Shown: piece by piece, positions 16,662-25,106 of the stretch
How positions within the stretch are numbered: the stretch's first letter is position 1
Layout of the letters: each line of letters starts with the position of its first letter
Assembly (NCBI RefSeq): GCF_000479005.1
Contig: NZ_AWXC01000053.1
Coordinates: 106,912-170,911, forward strand
Origin: Prevotella sp. BV3P1
Lineage (GTDB): Bacteria; Bacteroidota; Bacteroidia; Bacteroidales; Bacteroidaceae
Length of the DNA stretch: 64,000 bases
Reading direction: 5' to 3'
The notes under the pieces: generated by a model
Told to the model about the DNA's origin: nothing
Database searches by the model: none
The model's input: only the letters and a program-made list of their open reading frames with translations
Position numbers and translations under genes: made by a program

Positions 16662-18992
16662 TTATTTCCTGTTCTTAGCCGTCTTCTTTGTCGGTGCTGC
16701 ATGCACGATGTCCATGCACTCCTCGTATGTCAAGTCGGCTGCCTTGCCATGCATGACCTTGGGCAAGCGATAGTTCTTGCCGTCATAAGCGATGTAAGGA
16801 CCGTAACGACCATTCAGTACTTCCAGCTTTGCGTCTTGTTCAAACGATTTGATGTGTTTCTCTTTTTCCTGCTTTCGCTTCAGCTCTATCAGTTGGATGG
16901 CCGTTTCCAAAGTCACCGTTAGTGGGTTTTCTCCTTTGGGGAGTGACACATATTTCTTCTGGTGAAGCACGTAGGGTCCGAAGCGTCCAGCCCCAATCAC
17001 CACGTCAGAGCCTTCGAACTGCCCCACGGTACGTGGCAGTTTGAACAATTCGAGTGCGTCTTCCAAGGTCATCTCCTCCATGCTCTTGTCCGATGGGAGT
17101 TGTGAGAATCGGGGCTTCTCGTCATCATCGGCCGTACCGATTTGTACCACTGGTCCGTATCTGCCTATCTTTACGAACACCGGTTTGCCACTCTTGGGAT
17201 CGATACCCAGTTCGCGTTCGCCGGCCTTGTGCTCGCTTCGTGCGTTCATCACCTTTTCTACAGTGGGTTTGAAGGTCTTGTCAAAGTCCTTCATCATCTT
17301 GTTCCACTCGGCGTTTCCCTCTGCGATGCTGTCGAATTTCTCTTCCACATTCGCAGTGAAGTTGTAGTCCATGATGCTGGGGAAGTTCTCCATCAGGAAG
17401 TCGTTCACCACCATTCCGATATCCGTAGGCAACAGTTTTCCTTTTTCGTTGCCCACCACTTCTTTTTTAGTCTTGGAGGTTATCTTGATGCCCTTTAGCG
17501 AATCGATGGTGTATGTCCGCTCGGTACCCTTCTTATCGCCCTTCTGCACGTATTCTCTTTGCTGTATGGTGCTGATGGTGGGAGCGTAGGTAGAGGGTCG
17601 GCCGATGCCCAGTTCTTCCAGCTTTTTCACCAAACTGGCTTCCGTGTAGCGTATCGGACTTTGTGAATAGCGTTCGGTTGAGGTGATTTCACGGCGTTCC
17701 AACAGGTCGCCTTCCTTCAAGGCTGGCAGCGAGTGGGTATAGTCATCCTGGTTGTTCTCATCCTCATCGTTCGACTCATGATAAGCCTTGATGAAACCTT
17801 CAAACGTGATGATTTCAACGTTGGCCGTAAACTGTTCTTTCACACCGCTTACGTCAATGGTCACGGTTGTCTTCTCCAGCTGTGCGTCAGCCATCTGACT
17901 GGCTACCGTGCGTTTCCAAATCAGGTCGTACAACCGGCGTTCTTGCGACGTACCCTCGATCTCATGCTTGCTCATGTACGTTGGGCGAATGGCCTCGTGA
18001 GCCTCTTGTGCGCCTTTCGAGTGCGTGTGGTACTTGCGTGGTTTGCTGTATTCTGCACCGTAAGCCTTTACGATTTCATCCTTGCAGGTGTTCACTGCCA
18101 GTTGTGAAAGATTCACGCTGTCGGTACGCATGTAGGTGATTTGTCCGTTCTCATACAAGTGCTGAGCCACCATCATGGTCTGCCCTACCGTAAATCCCAA
18201 CTTGCGGGCTGCTTCCTGTTGCAGGGTTGAAGTGGTGAAAGGCGGTGCTGGCGTGCGTTTCAGGGGCTTGCGCGTGATGCTGTCCACGGTGAACTTGGCA
18301 TCCTTACATTGCTCCAGAAAGGCCATGGCCTCTTCGTGTTTGCTGAACCGTTTGTCCAGTTCGGCCTTCACTTCCGATGCCGATCCGTCTTCGTTGGTGA
18401 TGACGAAGATGGCGTTGATGCGATAGTAAGGTTCGCTTTCGAAGGCTTGTATCTCGCGTTCGCGCTCCACGATGAGGCGTACGGCCACGCTCTGCACACG
18501 TCCGGCCGACAGGGCTGGTTTCACCTTTCGCCACAACACGGGCGACAAGCGGAAACCCACCAGGCGGTCGAGCACGCGGCGTGCCTGTTGTGCGTTGACC
18601 AAATCCATGTTCAAATGACGCGGATTCTTGATGGCTTCGAGAATGGCTGGCTTGGTAATCTCATGAAAGACAATGCGGTTGGTCTTCTCCTCGTCCAAAC
18701 CAAGCACCTCGCACAGATGCCACGATATAGCCTCTCCCTCGCGGTCCTCATCGGAAGCCAGCCACACTTTCTTTGCCTCTTTGGCCTGCTTTTTCAATTC
18801 GTTGACAAGCTTTTTCTTCTCTTCCGGAATCTCGTAATTGGGTTCAAGTGTATCTGGATCAATGCTCAACTCTTTTTTCTTCAGGTCTCTGATGTGTCCG
18901 TATGATGACATGACCTTATAGTCTTCGCCAAGAAATTTCTCGATAGTCTTCGCCTTTGCGGGGCTCTCTACGATAACTAAATTTTTCTGCAT
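16662..18992 (-). CDS. topA: DNA topoisomerase I (type IA)
   Basis: A 776-residue enzyme that relaxes negative supercoils. The Toprim domain starts NLVIVESPAKAKTI and has the metal site ASDEDREGEA; the catalytic Tyr is in ITYMRTDSV (about residue 300). The C-terminus holds several RFGPYV/RYGPVV-type repeats and a basic tail instead of the four-Cys zinc fingers of E. coli TopA, as is usual in Bacteroidetes. ATG 18992 (MQKNLVIVE) is chosen over an upstream ATG at 19034 because a -7 promoter box lies between them at 19022-19029. Confidence 0.95.
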   Translation of the reverse strand: MQKNLVIVESPAKAKTIEKFLGEDYKVMSSYGHIRDLKKKELSIDPDTLEPNYEIPEEKKKLVNELKKQAKEAKKVWLASDEDREGEAISWHLCEVLGLDEEKTNRIVFHEITKPAILEAIKNPRHLNMDLVNAQQARRVLDRLVGFRLSPVLWRKVKPALSAGRVQSVAVRLIVEREREIQAFESEPYYRINAIFVITNEDGSASEVKAELDKRFSKHEEAMAFLEQCKDAKFTVDSITRKPLKRTPAPPFTTSTLQQEAARKLGFTVGQTMMVAQHLYENGQITYMRTDSVNLSQLAVNTCKDEIVKAYGAEYSKPRKYHTHSKGAQEAHEAIRPTYMSKHEIEGTSQERRLYDLIWKRTVASQMADAQLEKTTVTIDVSGVKEQFTANVEIITFEGFIKAYHESNDEDENNQDDYTHSLPALKEGDLLERREITSTERYSQSPIRYTEASLVKKLEELGIGRPSTYAPTISTIQQREYVQKGDKKGTERTYTIDSLKGIKITSKTKKEVVGNEKGKLLPTDIGMVVNDFLMENFPSIMDYNFTANVEEKFDSIAEGNAEWNKMMKDFDKTFKPTVEKVMNARSEHKAGERELGIDPKSGKPVFVKIGRYGPVVQIGTADDDEKPRFSQLPSDKSMEEMTLEDALELFKLPRTVGQFEGSDVVIGAGRFGPYVLHQKKYVSLPKGENPLTVTLETAIQLIELKRKQEKEKHIKSFEQDAKLEVLNGRYGPYIAYDGKNYRLPKVMHGKAADLTYEECMDIVHAAPTKKTAKNRK

Positions 18993-19021
18993 TGTTACTT
19001 TGTGAATCTTATAATTTGCGG

Positions 19022-19029
19022 CAAAAGTA
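19022..19029 (-). promoter_or_regulatory. -7 promoter element for topA-aroK-speA
   Basis: TACTTTTG on the minus strand fits TAnnTTTG and lies 29 bases upstream of the chosen topA ATG. A clear -33 TTTG is not seen at 19 bp. Confidence 0.45.
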
Positions 19030-19132
19030 AACAAAAGTTTCTTTATACCTTTTATATATAGGCAATTTTACTTTGTTTTTTAAGTTTTTAAGATGATTTT
19101 GTGAAATTTAAGCGTGCTCAATAATCGATAGT

Positions 19133-19163
19133 AGGGGCGTGATTCATCATGTCCTGCGCTGTA
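19133..19163. repeat. Dispersed 30-bp hairpin repeat, copy 1
   Basis: The first half, AGGGGCGTGATTCATCATG, and the following TCCTGCGCTGT are repeated at 52235-52265 with four transitions and no gaps. The GGGGCGT and ACGTCCC ends seen in copy 2 can pair as a short hairpin. Confidence 0.6.
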
Positions 19164-19483
19164 AAATGTTGGTTATTTTTATCGAAAAAGGGCTCAAAAA
19201 CGGCCCTTCAAAACTTTCATTATAGAAAAAATCAATAGGCTTGTAGGATGAAAACGCGGCGCATTTTGGTAGGATGAAAAGCCTTTTTCGCTATAAAAGC
19301 AATGAGATTCATCAAAAACAGACATCTCTTTGGTACCTAAAGTGTATGGTGTAGCACTGCAAAAGCATGTCTATTAACCCCCAAAAGCTATGCTATTGCC
19401 GAATGGGGGCTTAAAAGGTGGAGTTAGAATGGTGAGATAAAATCGCAATATCTTGTGTGACAGCGAGTTGAGGAATTGTGCCT

Positions 19484-19537
19484 ATGCTTGGCGTATTTGC
19501 ACGCAGGCAGGTGATGGTTTGCAAATACGGCAAGCAT
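19484..19537. repeat. 18-bp near-perfect inverted repeat
   Basis: ATGCTTGGCGTATTTGCA (19484-19501) and TGCAAATACGGCAAGCAT (19520-19537) are inverted copies with one mismatch around an 18-base spacer. It lies about 120 bp upstream of the -7 box of the TlpA-like gene. It could be a regulator site or an RNA hairpin. Confidence 0.6.
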
Positions 19538-19653
19538 GACGAGGCCTCTTGTCAAGAAAATTCAATCACGAGGGTGGGCATGATTGATGGTCTGCCAACG
19601 CATGACTTTGTAAAAAACTGTCTGGGCAGACTGACAATCTCAATTATTTGCTA

Positions 19654-19661
19654 TATCTTTG
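19654..19661 (+). promoter_or_regulatory. -7 promoter element for the TlpA-like lipoprotein
   Basis: TATCTTTG matches TAnnTTTG, 30 bases upstream of the ATG at 19692. Confidence 0.5.
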
Positions 19662-19691
19662 CAGCATTGAAAGACCATTATTTTGAAAAAT

Positions 19692-20867
19692 ATGAAAAAG
19701 ACTTTTCGCCATATTCTTTTCATGACAGCCATCACCTGCGGTGCTTTGTGTGCTGTTTCGTGTACGCAGAAGAAATTCAATGTTAACGGTACCATCGCGA
19801 ATGCCAAGGATTCCACCTTGTATTTCGAGAACATGGGACTGAACGGACCGGAGGTGTTAGATTCTGTTCGGTTGGGTGAAGACGGCTCGTTCGCATTCAG
19901 TGAGAAAGCAACCGATGCGCCGGAGTTCTACCGCCTGCGCGTGGCAGGGCAAATCATCAACGTGTCAATCGACTCTACCGAGACGGTCAACGTCAAGGCT
20001 CAATACCCCAATATGGCTTCGCAATATGAGGTGACGGGGTCGGAGAACTGCTCGAAAATTAAGGAACTCACGCTGATGCAGATGGCATTGCAACAGCAAA
20101 TTCAGGATATTGCTCAGAATTTGAACTTGAATTCGCAGACCATCAACGACAGTTTGCAGAAGGTGGTAGAGGCCTATAAGGACAAGGTGAAGATGAACTA
20201 CATCTACAAGGAGCCGATGAAGGCATCTTCTTATTTCGCTCTTTTCCAGACTATCAACGTTGGAAACGGCAGTTTGCTGATTTTCAATCCACGCACGAGT
20301 GCCGAAGACGTGAAGGTTTACGCTGCCGTGGCTACCAGTTGGGACACTTACTACCCAAAGGCTGAGCGCGGAGCTAACCTGCATAACATTGCCATCGAGG
20401 GCATGAAGGATGTGAGAATCATCCAAAATAACCAACGTAAGATGTTGGCAGCCAGTCAGGTGACTACGTCCGGACTCATTGACATCGCATTGACCGATCA
20501 CCGTGGGGTGCTTCGCAAGCTGACCGACCTGAAGGGAAAGGTGGTGATGCTCGACTTTCATATCTTCGCTTCCAAGCAGTCAACCGAGCGCATCATGGCC
20601 CTTCGCGAACTGTACAACAAGTATCACGACCGCGGATTCGAGATTTATCAAGTGTCGTTGGACCCCGATGAACACTTTTGGAAGACAAAGACGGAGGCGT
20701 TGCCTTGGATTAATGTCCATGCCAACGCTGATGAGCAGAATGCCATTCTTGTCAACTATAACGTGCAGAATATTCCCACTTATTTCATCATTGACAAGAA
20801 CAACACTTTGCAAAAACGAGATGTGCAAATCAAAGATTTAGACGCTGAGATACGCTCTTGGCTCTAA
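19692..20867 (+). CDS. TlpA-like lipoprotein with a cysteine-free thioredoxin domain (DUF4369 type)
   Basis: A 391-residue lipoprotein with an N-terminal signal and lipobox ending LCAVSC. Residues about 30-120 match the beta-rich DUF4369 domain of Bacteroidetes thioredoxin-like lipoproteins, a helical region follows, and the last ~120 residues are a thioredoxin fold (LKGKVVMLDF, cis-Pro loop NIPTYF). The CxxC site is replaced by ASKQSTER and the whole thioredoxin domain has no cysteine, so it cannot act as a disulfide oxidoreductase. ATG 19692 is chosen; the in-frame codon at 19683 is TTG. A strong bidirectional terminator follows. Confidence 0.85.
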   Translation: MKKTFRHILFMTAITCGALCAVSCTQKKFNVNGTIANAKDSTLYFENMGLNGPEVLDSVRLGEDGSFAFSEKATDAPEFYRLRVAGQIINVSIDSTETVNVKAQYPNMASQYEVTGSENCSKIKELTLMQMALQQQIQDIAQNLNLNSQTINDSLQKVVEAYKDKVKMNYIYKEPMKASSYFALFQTINVGNGSLLIFNPRTSAEDVKVYAAVATSWDTYYPKAERGANLHNIAIEGMKDVRIIQNNQRKMLAASQVTTSGLIDIALTDHRGVLRKLTDLKGKVVMLDFHIFASKQSTERIMALRELYNKYHDRGFEIYQVSLDPDEHFWKTKTEALPWINVHANADEQNAILVNYNVQNIPTYFIIDKNNTLQKRDVQIKDLDAEIRSWL

Positions 20868-20870
20868 AAG

Positions 20871-20917
20871 ACGAAAAGAGGGTGACGGTAATTCATGATC
20901 CGTCACCCTCTTTTCGT
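20871..20917. terminator. Strong bidirectional rho-independent terminator
   Basis: A perfect 18-bp stem, ACGAAAAGAGGGTGACGG paired with CCGTCACCCTCTTTTCGT, surrounds an 11-base loop. Its A-rich and T-rich flanks serve both the lipoprotein gene and the convergent esterase gene. Confidence 0.9.
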
Positions 20918-20972
20918 GAAGATGTTGATGGTGTAAACCGTCAATGCGGTGTGTACCGGAACGGTTTCTGTG

Positions 20973-21797
20973 TTAGAAACTGCGCAACCATGCCTGCAAC
21001 TCGAGCCGCATCTCCACGTGATAGCGGAACGAACTGTTGAATCCAAAACCATGATCGCCTGAAGGATAGACGTGCAAGGAGGCTGGTACGTCGTGCCGAT
21101 ACAACTCCAAATAATAGTTGACACCATTGGCAGGCAGCACCACAGTGTCGTCATCAGACAAGAGGATGAAGGCTCTGGGTGACACACGGCTCACCTGCAG
21201 GTCGGTACTGTACTCGCGTTCTGTGCTCTTACTCGGATTCTTGCCCAGCAAGTTGTCGTGCGAACCCTTGTGTGTATAGCCCGGCATCATGGTAATCACG
21301 GGATAAAATAGGATTTGGAAATTGGCCTTTGCGTCGCCTTTGCTTTTGGTTGCTACGGTTGAGGCAAGGTGTCCGCCGGCTGAGAACCCCATGATACCGA
21401 TGTCATTGCGGTTGAGGTGCCATGCTTGTGCGTTCTTTCGCACCAGTTTCATTGCCTGTTCGGCATCGCTCAGCGGTGCTTCTTTCACGCCATGGGGCAT
21501 GCGATATTTCAGTACGATGGCAGCGATGCCCATGTCATTGAAGAACGATGCCCAGTTGGTTCCTTCGTTTTCCCAAGCCAAATGAGCATATCCGCCGCCC
21601 GGACAGATAATCACCGCCCGTCCTGTGGCGCGTTTGGCAGCGGGCAGGAACACGCGCACCTTCGCCGTGTCGGTAGTAACACCGGTGGGATGTGGGGCTC
21701 GCCCATTCCATAAATTCACGTCGAATACCTGCTGAGCGCTCGCATAAGTCGCTGCAATCAATAAACTAAGGGTTAAGAGGAGTTTTCTTGTTTTCAT
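20973..21797 (-). CDS. Secreted alpha/beta hydrolase, acetyl-xylan-esterase/BD-FAE type
   Basis: A 274-residue protein with a signal peptide ending TYASAQQ. The oxyanion region is IICPGGGYAHLAWENEG, the nucleophile elbow GFSAGGHLAS, the acid Asp is in LLSDDDTVV and the His in GDHGFGF. The family includes carbohydrate esterases that deacetylate xylan or cleave ferulate in gut Bacteroidetes, fitting the other polysaccharide enzymes in the window. The exact ester is not known. It stands alone. Confidence 0.85.
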   Translation of the reverse strand: MKTRKLLLTLSLLIAATYASAQQVFDVNLWNGRAPHPTGVTTDTAKVRVFLPAAKRATGRAVIICPGGGYAHLAWENEGTNWASFFNDMGIAAIVLKYRMPHGVKEAPLSDAEQAMKLVRKNAQAWHLNRNDIGIMGFSAGGHLASTVATKSKGDAKANFQILFYPVITMMPGYTHKGSHDNLLGKNPSKSTEREYSTDLQVSRVSPRAFILLSDDDTVVLPANGVNYYLELYRHDVPASLHVYPSGDHGFGFNSSFRYHVEMRLELQAWLRSF

Positions 21798-22026
21798 CTA
21801 AATGTTGTTGTTAAGGGAACGCAATGTTGTTTCCAATCGATGTATGCAAAGATACGATTTGTCGGTGTTTTGTGCAAATGTATCTTTGATTTTCAGGTTT
21901 TTTCAGGAGCTGTGACAAGAGGTGAAAGTGTCATTTGGCAGTGAATCCTTTTCAAAGTGAATGCTCAAAGTCTTGCCGTTTGGTAAAATGCCATCGGTGC
22001 AGGGATGACAATACAAAGATTTTTTA

Positions 22027-22034
22027 TAACTTTG
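22027..22034 (+). promoter_or_regulatory. -7 promoter element for the acyltransferase
   Basis: TAACTTTG fits TAnnTTTG and lies 29 bases before ATG 22064. It supports that start over an open frame beginning at 21935. Confidence 0.5.
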
Positions 22035-22063
22035 CGGCATTCTATGAATTGAACGCTGTTCGA

Positions 22064-23005
22064 ATGAAGAAAGTACTGAATGAGGTAGGATATGTTTTGG
22101 TTTACGGCACCTGGTATCTGTTGTCACTGCTGCCCATGCGTTTGCTTTACGTATTGTCCGACCTATTGTATCTCATCATGGCTTACATCTTGAGATACAG
22201 GCATCGCGTAATCTGGAAAAACCTGTCCAGCAGCTTTCCTGAAAAGAGCCACGAGGAACTGGTGAAGATAGAGAAAGACTTCTATCATTGGTTCTGCGAC
22301 TACCTTGTTGAAACCATCAAACAGATGACCATCAGTGCCACGCAACTGCAAAAGCGAATGCGTTTCACGGGTATGGAGCTGTTTAATGCGATGCTGGAAC
22401 GGGGAGAGTCGTGCGCGGTGTACCTGGGACATTACTGCAACTGGGAGTGGATCACCTCACTTCCCTGCTGGATTCCCGAACATGCGCAGTGCTGCCAGAT
22501 ATACCATCCGCTGGAAAACGAGACCTTTGACCGGCTATTCAAGCGTGTGCGCGAGCGACAGAACGCGCGCTGCATCCCCATGAGGGAGTCGCTGCGCAAG
22601 ATTCTCGAATACAAACGAAGGCACACGGCAATCGTAGTGGGATACATAGCCGACCAGGTACCGCTCTGGCAGAACATCCACCACTGGGTTGATTTCCTGC
22701 ACCACGACACGCCAGTGTTTACTGGGTCCGAAAGAATCATCAAGCGCACCAAACAAATGTGCTTCTATGGCGACGTGCGAAGAATCAAGCGTGGCTATTA
22801 TGAATGTGAGATGACGCTCATGACCGACAGATCCGAAGAGGCCAAGGACTTCGAGATCACCGACAAGTACTTCAGCCTGCTGGAGAAAACCATCCGGCGC
22901 GACCCGGCCCTGTGGCTGTGGAGTCACAACCGGTGGAAGAGAACACGCAAGGAATTCAATGAAAGATTCATGGAGGTCAACGGCAAGGTGGTAAGAATCA
23001 GTTGA
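22064..23005 (+). CDS. Lipid A biosynthesis acyltransferase, LpxL/HtrB family
   Basis: A 313-residue inner-membrane-associated acyltransferase. A hydrophobic stretch opens the protein (about residues 8-45), and the catalytic HX4E motif is in YLGHYCNWEW. LpxL/HtrB enzymes add a secondary acyl chain to lipid A on the cytoplasmic face. ATG 22064 gives the usual start, whereas 44 residues upstream in frame do not resemble the family. LicD follows after 62 bases, which opens a cluster of surface-glycolipid genes. Confidence 0.88.
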   Translation: MKKVLNEVGYVLVYGTWYLLSLLPMRLLYVLSDLLYLIMAYILRYRHRVIWKNLSSSFPEKSHEELVKIEKDFYHWFCDYLVETIKQMTISATQLQKRMRFTGMELFNAMLERGESCAVYLGHYCNWEWITSLPCWIPEHAQCCQIYHPLENETFDRLFKRVRERQNARCIPMRESLRKILEYKRRHTAIVVGYIADQVPLWQNIHHWVDFLHHDTPVFTGSERIIKRTKQMCFYGDVRRIKRGYYECEMTLMTDRSEEAKDFEITDKYFSLLEKTIRRDPALWLWSHNRWKRTRKEFNERFMEVNGKVVRIS

Positions 23006-23067
23006 TAGGAATATACAGAAAGAAAGGGAAACCTGTCTGTAATCACAATATTAAATAGATAAAGGAA

Positions 23068-23925
23068 ATGAAATTTGACCCTTCAAAAAGGCTTAGCAAC
23101 CAACAAACACGACCATTACAGATGAGGTTGCTGAAAATACTTGAGGATATTGACCGCGTGTGCAGGGCACACAACATACGCTACTACCTGATAGCGGGAA
23201 CTATGCTCGGCGCGGTAAGGCACAAGGGATTCATCCCCTGGGACGACGATGCCGACGTGGCGATGCCAAGAGCCGACTATGACAGATTCATCAAGCATGC
23301 AAACGAGTGGCTTGACGAGAAATATGAATTGGTGAGCGGTGCCGACACGCCCCAATATCCTTACCAGTTTGCTCGCATACAGGACAAGGGAACGACCTAT
23401 GTCCTCCGCCGCGACTTCTCATTCGTGGGAGGACTACCCGTTGACGTCTTTCCATTGGACGGAATGACTGATAGTAAGCTCAGGCAAAGGATACACTATG
23501 CAAAATACCGTTTCCTGGTTAAAATGCTTTATTTCAGCCTGGTGGATCCCTACAAGCACGGCAGGGGACTGAGAAGCCTGGTGGTAAGAGTGACCAACAG
23601 GCTGATCTCGCCCAAGTGGGTACACCGAAAGCTGGACAGCGTACAAAAAGAATACAGCATGGACAGCCACCCGCTGGTGGCTGACCACGACAATGATATG
23701 TCAAGAGGCATCTTGCCCAAGGAGGTATATGGCACACCAGTGGCAGTGAGCTTTGAGGGGCATCACTTTGCTGGGGTACACGATGCCGACACCTATCTCT
23801 CGCATTGTTATGGCGATTACATGAAACCGCCCAAGACGCCTCCCTTGCAGAACTTCAGGTACCTCAACCTGGAGCTGCCTTACAAGAGATATGCAGGCCA
23901 GGCGTCAGCCTCTACCTCCTCCTGA
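23068..23925 (+). CDS. LicD-family phosphotransferase
   Basis: A 285-residue protein with the LicD core: AGTMLGAVRHKGFIPWDDDAD and the downstream FPLDGM. The metal-binding DDDAD belongs to a nucleotidyltransferase-like fold that moves phosphocholine or another phospho-group from a CDP carrier to a glycan. The substrate is not fixed by sequence, since relatives also handle ribitol-P and glycerol-P. Its 3' end overlaps the convergent glycerophosphotransferase gene by 14 bases. With the cytidylyltransferase-like gene at 26187, a CDP-linked donor is plausible. Confidence 0.9.
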   Translation: MKFDPSKRLSNQQTRPLQMRLLKILEDIDRVCRAHNIRYYLIAGTMLGAVRHKGFIPWDDDADVAMPRADYDRFIKHANEWLDEKYELVSGADTPQYPYQFARIQDKGTTYVLRRDFSFVGGLPVDVFPLDGMTDSKLRQRIHYAKYRFLVKMLYFSLVDPYKHGRGLRSLVVRVTNRLISPKWVHRKLDSVQKEYSMDSHPLVADHDNDMSRGILPKEVYGTPVAVSFEGHHFAGVHDADTYLSHCYGDYMKPPKTPPLQNFRYLNLELPYKRYAGQASASTSS

Positions 23926-24970
23926 CCCTGCCGAAGGTCTTGATGCTTGTGTACTTACGCCATAGATTGAGCTTGCGCTCGGTCGGAACGCCGTGCCTGT
24001 TGATGTAGTCCTGCGCGGCATCAAGCATGCGGCGGCACACTTGCCCATCGAGCCAGGGGTCGTAATGCTCGGCCACCCACCGCATCTTGGCCATGCTTGT
24101 CTCGTCTGTCAGCACCTTGTCGTAGCAAGGCAGCAGCTCCTCGGGATCCTCGATGTTCTCCCAGTATATCTCCTTGGACAAGGTGTTGAGGGTGATTACT
24201 GGTCGAGAGAGCAACAAAAACTCGTAAACTGCAGAGGACGTGTCGCTGATGAGCACGTCGGCCATCAGCTGGTAGGGCGTGATGTTCTCGCCACTATCGA
24301 TGAATACGACATGCTCCTGGCCTTGCGCCCACACACGGTACTCGCCTACCCACTCCTGACGGGTAAGCGGATGGAACTTCATCACCACCAAGGCATCGCG
24401 TTCCCGGGCCAGCCTGCCCAGCTGTTCCTTCAGGTAAGGCAGTGACGTGAGCTTCGGAGAGAACGTGGGGGCATAGAGAACTATACGGCTCTTTCCATGC
24501 GCTTTCAGCATGGCTTCGCGCTTGTCATCATAGGTGTGCAGGTTGCGCTTAATCCAGTCTTGCTTGGGCCATCCCGTCTCCACAACCTCGAAATCTCCGT
24601 ACTTCCGCGCCAAAGCCTTGAAATGACTGGTGAAAAAAGGACCCTGCGTAAAGTAAGTGTCAAAGTACCTACGTATCACCCAATGGTCTTTCTTCTCGGC
24701 CGCATAGCCATGGAACACTTGTATCTTGACGCCGGGCAAATAATAAGGTATGATGTTGCCCGGCACGAAGATGGCTTCTGGCGAGAAGTCATACACCTGC
24801 TGCATGGAAGACGTCCAGTTCACGCTGTCGCCCAGCTTGAAATGGGGTATCCGCTTGCGGTGCACATACCACAGTACATCGTGCCTGCCGCCTTGCCTTC
24901 TTGCCTCCTCCTGTATGGGGGCGAGAATGTCTATGGCATACTTGTTCTCACAAAACAATACTATACGCAT
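23912..24970 (-). CDS. CDP-glycerol glycerophosphotransferase family protein (TagB/TagF-like)
   Basis: A 352-residue protein with the GT-B-like teichoic-acid polymerase fold. Recognisable pieces are QVFHGYAAEKKDHW, ETGWPKQDW, LYAPTFSPKL, MKFHPLTR and the LISDTSSAVYEFLLLSRPVI motif. Family members transfer glycerol-phosphate from CDP-glycerol; in Gram-negative bacteria they act in capsule or LPS assembly. ATG 24970 (MRIVLFCENKY) is chosen over 25012 because it starts at the Rossmann-like strand. A TAACTTTG box lies 77 bases upstream. It diverges from the aminotransferase gene. Confidence 0.85.
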   Translation of the reverse strand: MRIVLFCENKYAIDILAPIQEEARRQGGRHDVLWYVHRKRIPHFKLGDSVNWTSSMQQVYDFSPEAIFVPGNIIPYYLPGVKIQVFHGYAAEKKDHWVIRRYFDTYFTQGPFFTSHFKALARKYGDFEVVETGWPKQDWIKRNLHTYDDKREAMLKAHGKSRIVLYAPTFSPKLTSLPYLKEQLGRLARERDALVVMKFHPLTRQEWVGEYRVWAQGQEHVVFIDSGENITPYQLMADVLISDTSSAVYEFLLLSRPVITLNTLSKEIYWENIEDPEELLPCYDKVLTDETSMAKMRWVAEHYDPWLDGQVCRRMLDAAQDYINRHGVPTERKLNLWRKYTSIKTFGRVRRR

Positions 24971-25046
24971 GTTAGTTTCCGTTTTTGATTCGCCCGACAC
25001 AATGCACGTCAACGGGTGTAATCGGGCATGAATGATTTAAAAAACA

Positions 25047-25054
25047 CAAAGTTA
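25047..25054 (-). promoter_or_regulatory. -7 promoter element for the glycerophosphotransferase gene
   Basis: TAACTTTG on the minus strand matches TAnnTTTG in the 136-bp divergent gap. Confidence 0.45.
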
Positions 25055-25078
25055 CAAATTTATTAGAAATATTTGTGA

Positions 25079-25086
25079 TACCTTTG
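25079..25086 (+). promoter_or_regulatory. -7 promoter element for the aminotransferase operon
   Basis: TACCTTTG matches TAnnTTTG, 20 bases upstream of the ATG at 25107. It forms a back-to-back pair with the minus-strand box at 25047-25054. Confidence 0.5.
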
Positions 25087-25106
25087 TACGAAAATAAAAT
25101 CGTGTT

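Larger units (their letters stand above)
19035..19653. other. Large intergenic gap with repeats and a long inverted repeat, no convincing gene
   Basis: This 620-bp gap between divergent topA and the TlpA-like gene is AT-rich. It contains: a copy of a 30-bp dispersed hairpin repeat at 19133-19163; a small hairpin with AAGGGC/GCCCTT arms near 19186-19208; two copies of GTAGGATGAAAA at 19243-19254 and 19269-19280, flanked by AGGCTT and AAGCCT; and an 18-bp inverted repeat at 19484-19537. An open frame running from 19478 into the next gene has no family features. Confidence 0.5.

Noticed and set aside
19478..19786. Open frame in the gap upstream of the TlpA-like gene
   Set aside because: It contains the 18-bp inverted repeat and the promoter and overlaps the lipoprotein start out of frame; no family features.
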